Assembly: GCF_001941975.2 (NCBI RefSeq)
Contig: NZ_CP146991.1
Location: forward strand, 576,501 to 640,500
DNA: 64,000 nucleotides
Direction of reading: 5' to 3'
Origin: Sporomusa sphaeroides DSM 2875
GTDB lineage: Bacteria; Bacillota; Negativicutes; Sporomusales; Sporomusaceae
Program-made: the position numbers and the translations under genes
The notes under the pieces: generated by a model
What the model was told of the DNA's origin: nothing
Database searches by the model: none
Seen by the model: the letters and a program-made list of their open reading frames with translations, nothing else
In this document: positions 42,995-52,011 of the stretch, one piece after another
Layout of the letters: the number at the start of each line of letters is the position of its first letter
How positions within the stretch are numbered: position 1 is the stretch's first letter

Positions 42995-43771
42995 ATGGAT
43001 GTAAACTTAGCGGGAAAAGTAGCGGTGATTACCGGCGGTACGGCAGGCATCGGTGAAGCCTGCGTACAGGCTTTCCTTCAGGAAGGCTGCAAGGTGGCGG
43101 TATGCGGCCGCAGCCAGGAAAAGCTTGAACGCCTTAAAGCTGCGATGAAAGCGCAAGGCTGGGAAATTCTAACCTGTCAGGCTGACGCTGCCAATCGGCA
43201 GGAAATCAGTGCATTTGCCCAAACGGTTTTTGACAGCTATGGAAAACTGGACATATGGGTAAATAACGCGGGAATTTCTCTTAAGGCAAAGTTAATGGAT
43301 ATGACTGAAGCCGATTGGGATACTATCCTGGCTGTTAATCTCAAGTCGGTGTTCCTGGGGGCGCAGGTAGCAGCCCGGTATATGCGGCAAGGCAAGGGTG
43401 GTGTTATTTTAAATGCCTCTTCGTATGCTGCCGTTATTCCCTCGGCAGGCGGCGGAGCTTATGCTGCCTCCAAGGCGGCTATTTCCAGTTTGACGCGGAC
43501 GCTGGCTGCCGAACTGGCTCCTTATAATATTCGCGTAAACGGCTATATCCCCGGTGTTATTGATACACAGATGAATAGCCGGCGCCTTGCTGAACAGCCG
43601 GCAGAAACACTGGGGCAGATTGCGCTCAACCGGGCCGGTGCCGCTAATGAAGTGGCGGCAGGGATTGTCTTTCTTGCCTCCGATGCCGCCAGTTATATTA
43701 CCGGCACCGATTTAGAAATAAGCGGCGGTAAGTTCGCCGTGCAAATCCCCGGTGACCCTTGGCAGTGGTGA
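42995..43771 (+). CDS. Short-chain dehydrogenase/reductase (SDR)
   Basis: 258 residues, classical SDR. NAD(P)-binding TGGTAGIGEA, the NNAG motif, catalytic Ser in LNASSYAAV and YAASK. AGGAGG lies 8 bp before ATG 42995. Typical members of such catabolic clusters oxidise a secondary alcohol of a sugar acid or reduce the corresponding oxo acid; the Ser-Ser-Tyr region does not define the substrate. It is the last gene of the catabolic locus and is separated from the importer by a terminator and a GC-rich repeat. Confidence 0.9.
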   Translation: MDVNLAGKVAVITGGTAGIGEACVQAFLQEGCKVAVCGRSQEKLERLKAAMKAQGWEILTCQADAANRQEISAFAQTVFDSYGKLDIWVNNAGISLKAKLMDMTEADWDTILAVNLKSVFLGAQVAARYMRQGKGGVILNASSYAAVIPSAGGGAYAASKAAISSLTRTLAAELAPYNIRVNGYIPGVIDTQMNSRRLAEQPAETLGQIALNRAGAANEVAAGIVFLASDAASYITGTDLEISGGKFAVQIPGDPWQW

Positions 43772-43925
43772 AGGGCTGAGACAAGTTGACGATATCATCG
43801 GATAAAATCTCCATTACCAGCCAAAATTTGCAAATTAGCTGTCGATTGTATATAATATAAGCACTAGTTAGTGATCGGCGTTAATTTTAATCATATTGTG
43901 CGGATGATAATGTAACGTTGAGTAA

Positions 43926-43960
43926 AAACTAGGACCTGCCGGGGGTCCTAGTTTCTCATT
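43926..43960 (+). terminator. Terminator closing the catabolic locus
   Basis: AAACTAGGACC-TGCCGGG-GGTCCTAGTTT with a T-rich tail. Confidence 0.85.
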
Positions 43961-43995
43961 TTATCCTAACAGAAAAAATACTTTCTTAAACACAG

Positions 43996-44058
43996 GATAA
44001 GGACAACACCGGTTTCCACCGTCGCCGCCAAAGGCTGGCGCAAGCCGTGTTTTCTTTC
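43996..44058. repeat. Fragment related to the inside of the long palindromic repeat
   Basis: AAGGACAACACCGGTTTCC…GCAAGCCGTGTTTTCTTT parallels AAGGGCAACATCGGTTTCT…GCACAAACCGTGTTTACTTT of copy C (30449-30501). It ends about 20 bp before the RNase J ribosome-binding site. Confidence 0.55.
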
Positions 44059-44086
44059 CTAGAATAAAAAATTACAGGAGGTTCTC

Positions 44087-45748
44087 TTGAACAAGAACGA
44101 AAAACTTTTAATTATTCCGCTCGGGGGTCTTGGCGAAATTGGCAAGAATATGACAGTATTCCGCTACGGTGATGATATTATTATCGTTGACTCAGGTTTG
44201 GCATTCCCCGAAGAAGACATGCTGGGCATTGATTTGGTGATACCGGATATGAGTTATCTTTTTGATAACAAGGATAAGATTAAGGCAGTCGTCTTAACCC
44301 ACGGGCATGAAGACCATATTGGCTCCCTGTTTTATCTGCTGCGTCAGGTCGATGTGCCTGTATATGGCTCCAGGCTTACCTTAGGCTTAGTGGAAGGCCG
44401 GCTAAAGGAGTATGCTGTATCTGACCGTAATCTGATTCCGGTGGGCCCTGGCGATGCTATTACTCTTGGCCAATTCGAGGTTGGCTTTATCCGGGTCAAT
44501 CATTCCATTGCCGATGCGCTGGCGGTTTACCTAAAGACTCCGCTGGGAACGGTTGTTCATACCGGGGACTTTAAGCTTGATCAGACTCCGGTTGACGGCC
44601 AGATTATCGACATTCACAAATTTGCCGAACTGGGCAATCAGGGAGTACTGGTGCTGCTGTCTGACAGCACCAATGCCGAGCGTGAAGGCTACACCAAATC
44701 AGAGCGCACTGTCAGCGAAGCGCTGGATGAACATTTCAGTTCAGCCAAGGGACGCATTATTCTGACTACCTTTGCTTCCAATGTATCCCGGTTGCAGCAA
44801 GCCATTAATTCGGCGTGTGAGTATGGACGCAAAGTAGCTCTGCTGGGCCGGAGCATGGTAACTGTCATAACCAAGGCTACTGAGCTGGGGTATATGACCA
44901 TACCGGAAGGGGTGCTGATTGGTGTCGATGAAATCGGCCGCTATCCGGAAAACCAAATTTTGATTTTAACTACCGGCAGCCAGGGAGAACCTATGGCGGC
45001 ACTTAGCCGTTTGGCTTCCAGGAGCCATCGCAGCTTGGAATTGGCGCCAGGCGATACGGTGCTGATTGCTGCTAATCCCATACCCGGCAATGAGCGGTCT
45101 GTGGGCAGGACTATTGATGCGCTGTTGCGCCTGGGTATCCATGTGGTATATGAAAGATCGTCAGGCATCCACGTTTCCGGCCATGGCAGTCAGGAGGAGC
45201 TCAAGCTTATCCTGAATTTGGTGCGGCCGAAGTTCCTCATTCCTGTTCACGGTGAACACCGGATGCTCAAACAACATGGAAAACTGGCAACTGAAATAGG
45301 AATACCCAAGGAAAATGTATTTATTGGCGAGAACGGCCATGTTTTTGAGTTTACTGCCGAGACAGGACGCTTTGCCGGTAAAGTGACAGCCGGGAAAATT
45401 TTCGTAGACGGGTTAGGTGTTGGCGATGTCGGCAATATTGTCATCCGGGACCGGCGGCAATTATCCAAAGACGGCGTATTGATTGTCGTTGTTACCCTGG
45501 ACAAAGCCAGAGGTTGTATTTTAGACGGTCCGGATATTGTTTCCCGCGGCTTTGTCTATGTTCGTGATTCCGATGCTTTGATTGACGAATCGCGCAAAAT
45601 CGTAAAAAGTGTTTTAGAACGTTTTGAAAACCAGCCGATAACCGAATGGGCACCTCTTAAGGCCGGTATTCGGGAAGCTTTGGGCAAATATTTGTTTGCA
45701 AAAACAGGACGCAGGCCCATGATACTACCGATTATCATGGATTTGTAG
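44087..45748 (+). CDS. Ribonuclease J
   Basis: 553 residues, the normal length. Beta-lactamase fold with the metal motif HGHEDH (about residues 72-77), a beta-CASP domain (LSDSTNAEREGYTKSERTVS; GSQGEPMAALSRLA; HVSGHGSQEE) and the C-terminal domain. RNase J acts as endonuclease and 5'-3' exonuclease in mRNA decay and rRNA maturation. The start is TTG 44087 behind AGGAGG. It stands alone between two terminators. Whether it is the J1 or J2 type cannot be decided from this window. Confidence 0.96.
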   Translation: MNKNEKLLIIPLGGLGEIGKNMTVFRYGDDIIIVDSGLAFPEEDMLGIDLVIPDMSYLFDNKDKIKAVVLTHGHEDHIGSLFYLLRQVDVPVYGSRLTLGLVEGRLKEYAVSDRNLIPVGPGDAITLGQFEVGFIRVNHSIADALAVYLKTPLGTVVHTGDFKLDQTPVDGQIIDIHKFAELGNQGVLVLLSDSTNAEREGYTKSERTVSEALDEHFSSAKGRIILTTFASNVSRLQQAINSACEYGRKVALLGRSMVTVITKATELGYMTIPEGVLIGVDEIGRYPENQILILTTGSQGEPMAALSRLASRSHRSLELAPGDTVLIAANPIPGNERSVGRTIDALLRLGIHVVYERSSGIHVSGHGSQEELKLILNLVRPKFLIPVHGEHRMLKQHGKLATEIGIPKENVFIGENGHVFEFTAETGRFAGKVTAGKIFVDGLGVGDVGNIVIRDRRQLSKDGVLIVVVTLDKARGCILDGPDIVSRGFVYVRDSDALIDESRKIVKSVLERFENQPITEWAPLKAGIREALGKYLFAKTGRRPMILPIIMDL

Positions 45749-45781
45749 GCTGTTGCGGCATTAACGGCCGGAAATGAGTTA

Positions 45782-45822
45782 AAGGGAGCACCTGCCTAGC
45801 GGCAGGTGCTCCCTTGGTTTTA
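45782..45822 (+). terminator. Terminator of the RNase J gene
   Basis: AAGGGAGCACCTGCC-TAGC-GGCAGGTGCTCCCTT, then GGTTTT. Confidence 0.92.
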
Positions 45823-45997
45823 CCTGACAGCATCCGCGCCTCAGTAGCTCTTCTTAACCGAATAGCCAGCTTGAGCTTCCAGCTTTTTCAAACGAAAAAA
45901 TACAGGCAATTAGGCGTACAGGTTGTTTTTCAAAAAGAATACAAAAAAATTTACGCTATACTACAAACATCGAAGTAAACCGTTGGGGGTGGGGAAG

Positions 45998-46258
45998 ATG
46001 GAAAAAATGCTAAAACGCTTATTCAGCAATGCGCTGAGTCTGGTTTCCACCTGTTTAATCATGGCTATGCCGGTAGCCGCCATGATTTATGCATCAGAGC
46101 CTGCGGCAGCTATAGAAGAGGTCTTCAGCATCCAGGAAACAACTTCGCCAGCCGTTGCAGCCAAACAACAAGCCGAGGCGGAGCCGCCTGTTATTTTGCT
46201 GGAACCGTGGCCGCTTGACAGTACCGGAGAGCTTTCCGACTTGACAGGGAAAGAATAA
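45998..46258 (+). CDS. Small exported or membrane-anchored protein, unknown
   Basis: 86 residues from ATG 45998 (GGGGTGGGGAAG upstream). An N-terminal hydrophobic segment LVSTCLIMAMPVAAMIYA works as a signal peptide or anchor; the rest (AIEEVFSIQETTSPAVAAKQ… to LSDLTGKE) is acidic and Ala/Pro-rich, probably disordered in the periplasm. No family is recognised. It lies 260 bp before an OmpR-type two-component pair and could belong to its regulon, though nothing shows that directly. Confidence 0.65.
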   Translation: MEKMLKRLFSNALSLVSTCLIMAMPVAAMIYASEPAAAIEEVFSIQETTSPAVAAKQQAEAEPPVILLEPWPLDSTGELSDLTGKE

Positions 46259-46328
46259 TGCCCTACGCTTTCAGTAGGTGCAGACTAATACCTTGCGCCA
46301 CTTAAAATTTGAGATTAGACAGCAAGAA

Positions 46329-46386
46329 TTTTTCTCCCTGTCAGGCGGAGGAGCTGCGCATACCGGACATATGTAAGGAGATGGCA
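46329..46386. repeat. Fragment related to the inside of the long palindromic repeat
   Basis: GGCGGAGGAGCTGCGCATAC and then CGGACATATGTAAGG match copy B (GGCGGAGGAGCCGCGCATAT, CGGACATATGTAAGG; 16698-16733). No terminal AGTAGTCC ends are seen here, so the inner block also occurs on its own. Confidence 0.65.
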
Positions 46387-46518
46387 ATGATGCAGGACGG
46401 AAAAAGACTGCTATATAATCCAAATAGTTAGGTGACGTAAGGTATATTACATACATACAGTAAAGTTTTTTGCTTTACGCCGGCATATTGGGGAAATACT
46501 ACAGGCAGGAGTGGTTTG

Positions 46519-47193
46519 ATGAGAATTTTGGTTGTCGAAGATGATCATGCCTTACGGGAAGCGATAATTTCTCTTCTGGCCGAGGAAAATTACGTTACCG
46601 ATGAGGCGGCTGCCGGGGATGAGGGGTTATATTTAGCCCAGCAGGCAATTTATGATTTATTGATACTGGATATTATGCTGCCTGAGATTAGCGGTCTGGA
46701 AATTGTTAAGGCGGTTCGGGCTGTTGACAATACAGTTCCTATTTTGCTGCTGACAGCACGCGACAGTGTGGCAGACAAGGTGTATGGCCTGGAAGCCGGG
46801 GCCGATGATTATTTGGTTAAGCCTTTTGCTATTCAGGAGCTGCTGGCCAGAATAAAAGCCTTGCTCAGGCGCGGAGGTGCGCTGGCCAGTGATGGAACTA
46901 TCAGCTATGGCGGAGTTACGATCGACAGTAAGATGCGTGACGGGTTTATCGAGGGGCAGGCCTTGGGGTTAACTACCAAAGAGTATGATTTGCTGGAATT
47001 TCTGGTATTAAATAAAGAACAGATTTTAACCAGAGAGCAAATATTTGACCGTGTCTGGGGTTTTGAGTCGGAAACTACCATTAGTGTTGTCGACTTATAT
47101 ATTCACTATCTTCGTAAAAAGCTGGCTCAATCCGGACATGATAACCTGCTGCGTACCGTACGCGGCGCCGGTTTTATGTTTAAGGAGAAGTAG
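46519..47193 (+). CDS. OmpR/PhoB-family response regulator
   Basis: 224 residues. Receiver domain with EDDHALRE, phospho-Asp in LLILDIMLPEISG (about D51), Thr in LLLTARDS and Lys in YLVKPF; then a winged-helix DNA-binding domain (LTTKEYDLLEFLVLNKEQIL, VDLYIHYLRKKL). ATG 46519 has AGGAG 7 bp upstream. The partner kinase starts 3 bp after the stop. Confidence 0.95.
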   Translation: MRILVVEDDHALREAIISLLAEENYVTDEAAAGDEGLYLAQQAIYDLLILDIMLPEISGLEIVKAVRAVDNTVPILLLTARDSVADKVYGLEAGADDYLVKPFAIQELLARIKALLRRGGALASDGTISYGGVTIDSKMRDGFIEGQALGLTTKEYDLLEFLVLNKEQILTREQIFDRVWGFESETTISVVDLYIHYLRKKLAQSGHDNLLRTVRGAGFMFKEK

Positions 47194-47195
47194 TC

Positions 47196-48467
47196 ATGTT
47201 TAATCGCACGCTGCGCCGGCTATCGGCCATGAATTCTATAGTGTTTTTGCTGATTTTCGTGATTTTCGGGACAGTCATTTATGGCTATGTTTCCTATCGT
47301 CTGTTTGACAAAGTGGATGAAGCCATGCGGTTCAGGGCCTATAATTTTAAAATAGCCGGCGGCAGACTGGCGCCTCCGGTCCGGAATCGCGCTTTATTTG
47401 ATCCGCGTATCTTTACCCTGCTGCAGGATGACCAGGGAAGGCTGGTCAGAGTATTCCGCAACGAGGAGGTAGATGTCGAGCACCTGGCAGAACTGGTCGC
47501 CCATTTACCGCCAGGGCAAATTCAGACCCGGGAACTGGAAAATCATGCTTACCGGGTGATTAGTATTCCGTACCGGTATGATGAGACTGTCCTTGAGACC
47601 GAGCAAGGTTCCATTGATGTACGGAATGTCATTGCCGTAAGCGTCGTGGATTCCGAATATGATTCTCTGCGGAACTTGCTTATTATTATTGTCGGCGGAC
47701 TGGTAATCGGGATGCTGAGTATCATTCTTGCCGGATATTCGCTGGCAAGGCGGGCTATGGTTCCCATCCAGGAATCCTGGGAAAGGCAGCAGCAGTTTGT
47801 TGCCGACGCTTCGCACGAATTGCGTACACCGCTGGCTGTAATTAATAGCAATGCCGAGCTTATGCTGCGCCATCCAAGCCATACGGTGGAAGAAGAAAGT
47901 ATCCGGGTAACCAACATTGTCCGGGAAGTCAGACGTATGACCAAATTGGTTGCCGATTTGTTAACCCTGGCAAGATCGGATGCCAATCAGTCTGAAATCA
48001 AATTAGGCCTGGTAAATTTGAATGAATTAATTGAGATGATTGCCGGACAGTTTATGCCGTTGGCAGAGATGGAGGGACTTACCCTGCGGGCAGCAACCGG
48101 TGACCGGCTGGAATTGACGGCAGACCGGGAGCGATTGCACCAATTGCTGGTCATCCTGCTGGATAATGCGATAAAGTATACGCCGCCGCCTGGCGAGATT
48201 GTAATTACCGGCAATAAACAGGGGAATAGTCTGATCGTGACTGTGGAAGATTCCGGACAGGGAATAGCGGCCGAGGATTTACCCCGCGTATTTGACCGGT
48301 TTTACCGGGGAGATAAAGTTCGTTCACGGGAAAAAGGCGGCAGCGGTCTGGGGCTTTCGATTGCCAAATGGATTGTAGAGCAGCATGACGGGAAAATCGG
48401 AGTAGAGAGCAGGCCTGGTGGTGGTACCAAGTTCAGTATTGTCTTGCCGGTTAAAAAGCTGCCTTAA
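47196..48467 (+). CDS. Membrane sensor histidine kinase
   Basis: 423 residues. Membrane helix 1 about 15-37, an extracytoplasmic loop of about 120 residues, helix 2 about 163-185, then HisKA with the phospho-acceptor in FVADASHELRTPLAVI (about H209) and an HATPase domain (LLDNAIKYTPP, VEDSGQGI, GGSGLGLSIAKWIV). It phosphorylates the OmpR-type regulator encoded just upstream. Signal unknown; the general layout is that of BaeS/CusS-like envelope or metal sensors. Confidence 0.95.
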   Translation: MFNRTLRRLSAMNSIVFLLIFVIFGTVIYGYVSYRLFDKVDEAMRFRAYNFKIAGGRLAPPVRNRALFDPRIFTLLQDDQGRLVRVFRNEEVDVEHLAELVAHLPPGQIQTRELENHAYRVISIPYRYDETVLETEQGSIDVRNVIAVSVVDSEYDSLRNLLIIIVGGLVIGMLSIILAGYSLARRAMVPIQESWERQQQFVADASHELRTPLAVINSNAELMLRHPSHTVEEESIRVTNIVREVRRMTKLVADLLTLARSDANQSEIKLGLVNLNELIEMIAGQFMPLAEMEGLTLRAATGDRLELTADRERLHQLLVILLDNAIKYTPPPGEIVITGNKQGNSLIVTVEDSGQGIAAEDLPRVFDRFYRGDKVRSREKGGSGLGLSIAKWIVEQHDGKIGVESRPGGGTKFSIVLPVKKLP

Positions 48468-48499
48468 GGCTGTAACCGTTTCAGTGGACCCATATTTGC

Positions 48500-48550
48500 A
48501 ATCGCGCTGACTGCCGCTTAGGGAAAGGGGAGTCAGTGCGATTTATTTTT
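48500..48550 (+). terminator. Terminator of the two-component operon
   Basis: AATCGCGCTGACT pairs with AGTCAGTGCGATT, followed by TATTTTT. Confidence 0.85.
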
Positions 48551-48667
48551 ATGAAGAGAAGTCACTCTCCCTTAGATTTGAATGAAATTTTTTTAAAAGA
48601 CGCTTTTTGCAAGGAATTGTCGAAAAAACAGAGAAAGGTACATATAATTTAATTGATACGAAAATAT

Positions 48668-48733
48668 AGTAGTCCGCTAAGCCCAAATCCATAGTGTGCT
48701 TTCATCCTCTGGCTTTAGACTTGGCGGACTACT
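48668..48733. repeat. Dispersed palindromic repeat, short form (copy D)
   Basis: 66 bp from AGTAGTCC to GGACTACT with nearly complete self-complementarity (CGCTAAGCCCAAATCCATAG against CTGGCTTTAGACTTGGCG). In reverse complement it aligns with copy A. It ends 22 bp before the GGDEF-EAL gene, so a transcript would carry a long hairpin in its 5' leader. Confidence 0.85.
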
Positions 48734-48754
48734 GGTACGGAAGAGTGATTCTGT

Positions 48755-51700
48755 ATGTTTTTCTCAATTCGCTGGCAATTGACATTAATTATATGTTCGT
48801 TGATTTTGTTAGCCATGGTTTCCACTCTGGCGATTAGTTACTCTTTAGTCTCAGAAGATTATGAAAGGAAAATGCATCATAATAACTCGGTTATGGCGGA
48901 AAGTCTGGCAGCCAACATTGCTCAGTTTATGCAAAATGCTTACAATGTTAATCAGATGCTGGCCGAATATTCCGGGTTGGAAAAATTAGATATTGCCAAA
49001 CAACGGGAATTATTAGTGGATATTACCTGGGAGCAGCCATTTTTTCAAGTTTTGGCTGTGACGCAACTGAATGGAGATCAGTTAGCCCGCTCAAAGGGGC
49101 CGCCAACCAACCGGTTTGAACGCTGGTGGTTTAAAAAATTTATGGCCGAGAGAAAGCCATACATCTCCCAAACCTATTATTCCATATCCTCCGAGTCTCC
49201 TATCACCACCATTGTGCATGGCATATATAATGAAGGTAAATTAGCCGGCCTGCTTATGGCCGATATTGAAGTCAGGAAAATCCAGCAGATGGTTGAGAAC
49301 TACAATTCCGGGGAAGGCAGCTACGCCTATCTGTTAGATGGCGACGGGGCGGTGATTGCCCATCCTGACCGGAGACAGGTTGCTGAACTGTATAATTACA
49401 GAACCATGAAGAAAAAGGTATTATTGCGGGATGCCGACGGTAAAGTGCTAAGAGATGACAAGAATAATGAAATCACCGAAGAGATTAGTTTTGAAGGCAC
49501 AGCTTCTTTGCAGGCGATTGTTGCCGAAGTTATGGCAGGTAAGGTGGGAGTGGGGGAATACACTGCGCTTGACGGTAAAGAGTATATATGTGCTTACAGA
49601 ACCATTTCCCTGCCGGGAGCATCTGACCCCTGGAGTCTGATTGTTGTACAAAAGAAAAGCGCCGTTATGGCTTTTATGAGTTATGTGACCGTAAAGACTA
49701 CCCTTGTCGGCATCCTGGTCATTGCTCTTTCAGCATTGTTGACCATCTGGTTTTCGCGGAAAATAACCGATCCTTTGCTGGATATTGTAAATGCCACTAA
49801 CCGAATCAAGGAGGGTGATTTAGCAGTACGGCTTACAACCAATTCGTCCAATGAAATTGCTATATTGGCGGCAAACTTTAATCAGATGGTAGCTGAACTG
49901 CGTCAGCATCGTGAGCGTTTGGAAGAATTGGTTGAGGCGCGAACGGCACAGCTGGGGGCTGCTAACCAGGAAATGACAGCCATGAATGAGGAATTGACAG
50001 CTGTGAATGAAACGCTCGAAGATACCAATTACCGCTTACTTGATGAAAACGAAGCCAGGCGTAAGACCGAAAACAAGCTGTTATTGCGGGAACGGCAATA
50101 CCAGGCGATCACTGGTCTCTTAACACAGCCTGTTGAGGAAGATGAAACAGAAGATATTCTTCGGGTTATTTTACATAATGCCGTTCAGTTGCTTGGCGGG
50201 ATGGTCGGTTATATCGGTTTGTTCGATGCTGAGGGCAAGCATTTTTATATTCATCATATCATTGGGATTGATACCCCCCTTATCCGTGAGCCCCAGCCGG
50301 CGCAAACCGGAATGAAAGGGCATGTTTACAATACCGGTGAAATTTTCTATATTGAGGATTACCGTAAATATCCTGAACGGGTTGAACACTGCTGCTTGAG
50401 TGATTTGATAAGCAGTGTGATTATGGTTCCTCTGAAGCAGGCCGGTAAAGTGAAAGGCGTCCTGACAATAAGCTGGCAGCAGGTAATACAGCCTATCAGT
50501 GAGGAGGATTTAGCAGGGCTGCGTCAGTTTGGCGACCTGGCCTCGATAGCACTGGAACGATACCTTGTCCAGAAGGATATCAGGCAGCTTGCCTATCACG
50601 ATATATTGACAGGGCTGCCGAACCGTGCCAGTTTAACCCATTACCTTGAAGCAGAGCTGGAGAAGGCTCGTGCCGGTGAATCGGCCGGTGTCATTTTGTT
50701 TATTGATATTGATGATCTTAAATCAGTCAATGATAATTTTGGCCATTCCTTTGGTGATACTGTCATTGTTTCCGCCAGCCGGCATATTGTTGCCGCTGTT
50801 GGCGAAAAGGCTTTTGTATCCCGCATTAGCGGTGACGAGTTTTTTGTTGTTGTACCGGGAATAAACAGCCGGGACAGAGCGGCGCAAATTGCCGACAAGA
50901 CGGTTGGCGAACTTTGCAAGGAGTATGAGGTAGCACTTGAGAAGCTGCACCTGTCGGCAAGTGTGGGGCTGGTTGTATATCCGGAGGATGGTGTTATGGC
51001 CGAGGAATTGATGAAAAAGGCTGACAGTGCCATGTATGCCGCCAAGCAGGCAGGAAGGAACTGCTGGCGTTTTTATAAGTCCAGTATGCTGAAAGCGGCC
51101 TATGAAAAAATGATGTTAACCAATAGACTCCGCCGGGGCTTGGAGCGGGGGGAGTTTTATCTGTATTATCAGCCGCAGTTTGCGGCAGCAGACCGACGTA
51201 TTGTCGGCTTTGAGGCCCTGCTGCGGTGGAATAGTTCTGACTACGGTTTCGTTTCGCCGGCCCGCTTTATTCCCCTTGCTGAGCAAAGCGGACTGATTCT
51301 GCCTATCGGTCAATGGGTATTGCAGGAAGCCTGCCGCTTTGCCCGGCGACTGGCCGACAGCGGCCAGGAGCATATTCAGGTGGCGATGAACATATCACCA
51401 CGGCAGCTTATGTCTGAGGACTTTGTTGCTTGTGTCCGCACCAGTATTGAGGCTGCCGGCATCAAGCCGGGACAAATCGAAATTGAGATTACGGAAAGTG
51501 TTTTCATTGAATCCATGGAAGACAGTGTTCACAAGCTTTGTCAATTGCGGGATATTGGCGTGAACCTGGCGCTGGATGATTTTGGCATAGGATACTCTTC
51601 GTTAACCTATTTAAGAAGTTTGCCTGTAGGGATATTAAAGATAGATAAATCCTTTATTGACAAGATTAGCAGTGATGAAGTACAGTTGCAGGTAGTAGGT

Positions 51701-51868
51701 TCAATTATTGATTTAGGGCATACTTTGGGGATGAGTGTAGTGGCTGAAGGCGTGGAAACAGAAGAACAGCTGGCAATACTGACAAAGGCCGGCTGTGACC
51801 ATATTCAAGGTTATGTTTTCAGTAAACCGCTTGCAGAAGAAGCGGCCATGTCTTTGCTTAAACAGTAA
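48755..51868 (+). CDS. Multidomain sensor GGDEF-EAL protein (dCache-HAMP-GAF)
   Basis: 1037 residues. Membrane helix about 8-28; a large extracytoplasmic dCache-type sensor (to about 305); membrane helix about 312-335; HAMP about 336-388; a coiled coil; GAF about 450-595; GGDEF about 605-770 with SGDEF near 691, a variant found in active cyclases; and EAL about 790-1037 with EALLRW, NISPRQL, IEITES, LDDFGIGYSSL and VAEGVET. Both catalytic halves look intact, so it may make and break c-di-GMP in response to an external ligand and a cytoplasmic GAF signal. It is monocistronic; repeat copy D lies in its leader. Confidence 0.95.
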   Translation: MFFSIRWQLTLIICSLILLAMVSTLAISYSLVSEDYERKMHHNNSVMAESLAANIAQFMQNAYNVNQMLAEYSGLEKLDIAKQRELLVDITWEQPFFQVLAVTQLNGDQLARSKGPPTNRFERWWFKKFMAERKPYISQTYYSISSESPITTIVHGIYNEGKLAGLLMADIEVRKIQQMVENYNSGEGSYAYLLDGDGAVIAHPDRRQVAELYNYRTMKKKVLLRDADGKVLRDDKNNEITEEISFEGTASLQAIVAEVMAGKVGVGEYTALDGKEYICAYRTISLPGASDPWSLIVVQKKSAVMAFMSYVTVKTTLVGILVIALSALLTIWFSRKITDPLLDIVNATNRIKEGDLAVRLTTNSSNEIAILAANFNQMVAELRQHRERLEELVEARTAQLGAANQEMTAMNEELTAVNETLEDTNYRLLDENEARRKTENKLLLRERQYQAITGLLTQPVEEDETEDILRVILHNAVQLLGGMVGYIGLFDAEGKHFYIHHIIGIDTPLIREPQPAQTGMKGHVYNTGEIFYIEDYRKYPERVEHCCLSDLISSVIMVPLKQAGKVKGVLTISWQQVIQPISEEDLAGLRQFGDLASIALERYLVQKDIRQLAYHDILTGLPNRASLTHYLEAELEKARAGESAGVILFIDIDDLKSVNDNFGHSFGDTVIVSASRHIVAAVGEKAFVSRISGDEFFVVVPGINSRDRAAQIADKTVGELCKEYEVALEKLHLSASVGLVVYPEDGVMAEELMKKADSAMYAAKQAGRNCWRFYKSSMLKAAYEKMMLTNRLRRGLERGEFYLYYQPQFAAADRRIVGFEALLRWNSSDYGFVSPARFIPLAEQSGLILPIGQWVLQEACRFARRLADSGQEHIQVAMNISPRQLMSEDFVACVRTSIEAAGIKPGQIEIEITESVFIESMEDSVHKLCQLRDIGVNLALDDFGIGYSSLTYLRSLPVGILKIDKSFIDKISSDEVQLQVVGSIIDLGHTLGMSVVAEGVETEEQLAILTKAGCDHIQGYVFSKPLAEEAAMSLLKQ

Positions 51869-51875
51869 AATATGT

Positions 51876-51926
51876 GCGAAACAGGCTCAAGCGGCAAGCG
51901 GATGATTGCTGCTTGAGCCTGTTCGC
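51876..51926. terminator. Palindrome after the GGDEF-EAL gene
   Basis: ACAGGCTCAAGC and GCTTGAGCCTGT form a 12-bp stem, extended by GCGA/TCGC with one bulge. No T-tract; probable terminator. Confidence 0.65.
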
Positions 51927-52011
51927 ATAAATCTAAGGAAATTCAAAGAAAGCTTTACTACAATAACACTAATGAGTAAGCTAGAATTTTAAGGTAGGAG
52001 GCTGCTAGCCC

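Noticed and set aside
46271-46456. Minus-strand frame of 61 codons
   Set aside because: Covers a fragment of the same repeat; no start signals.
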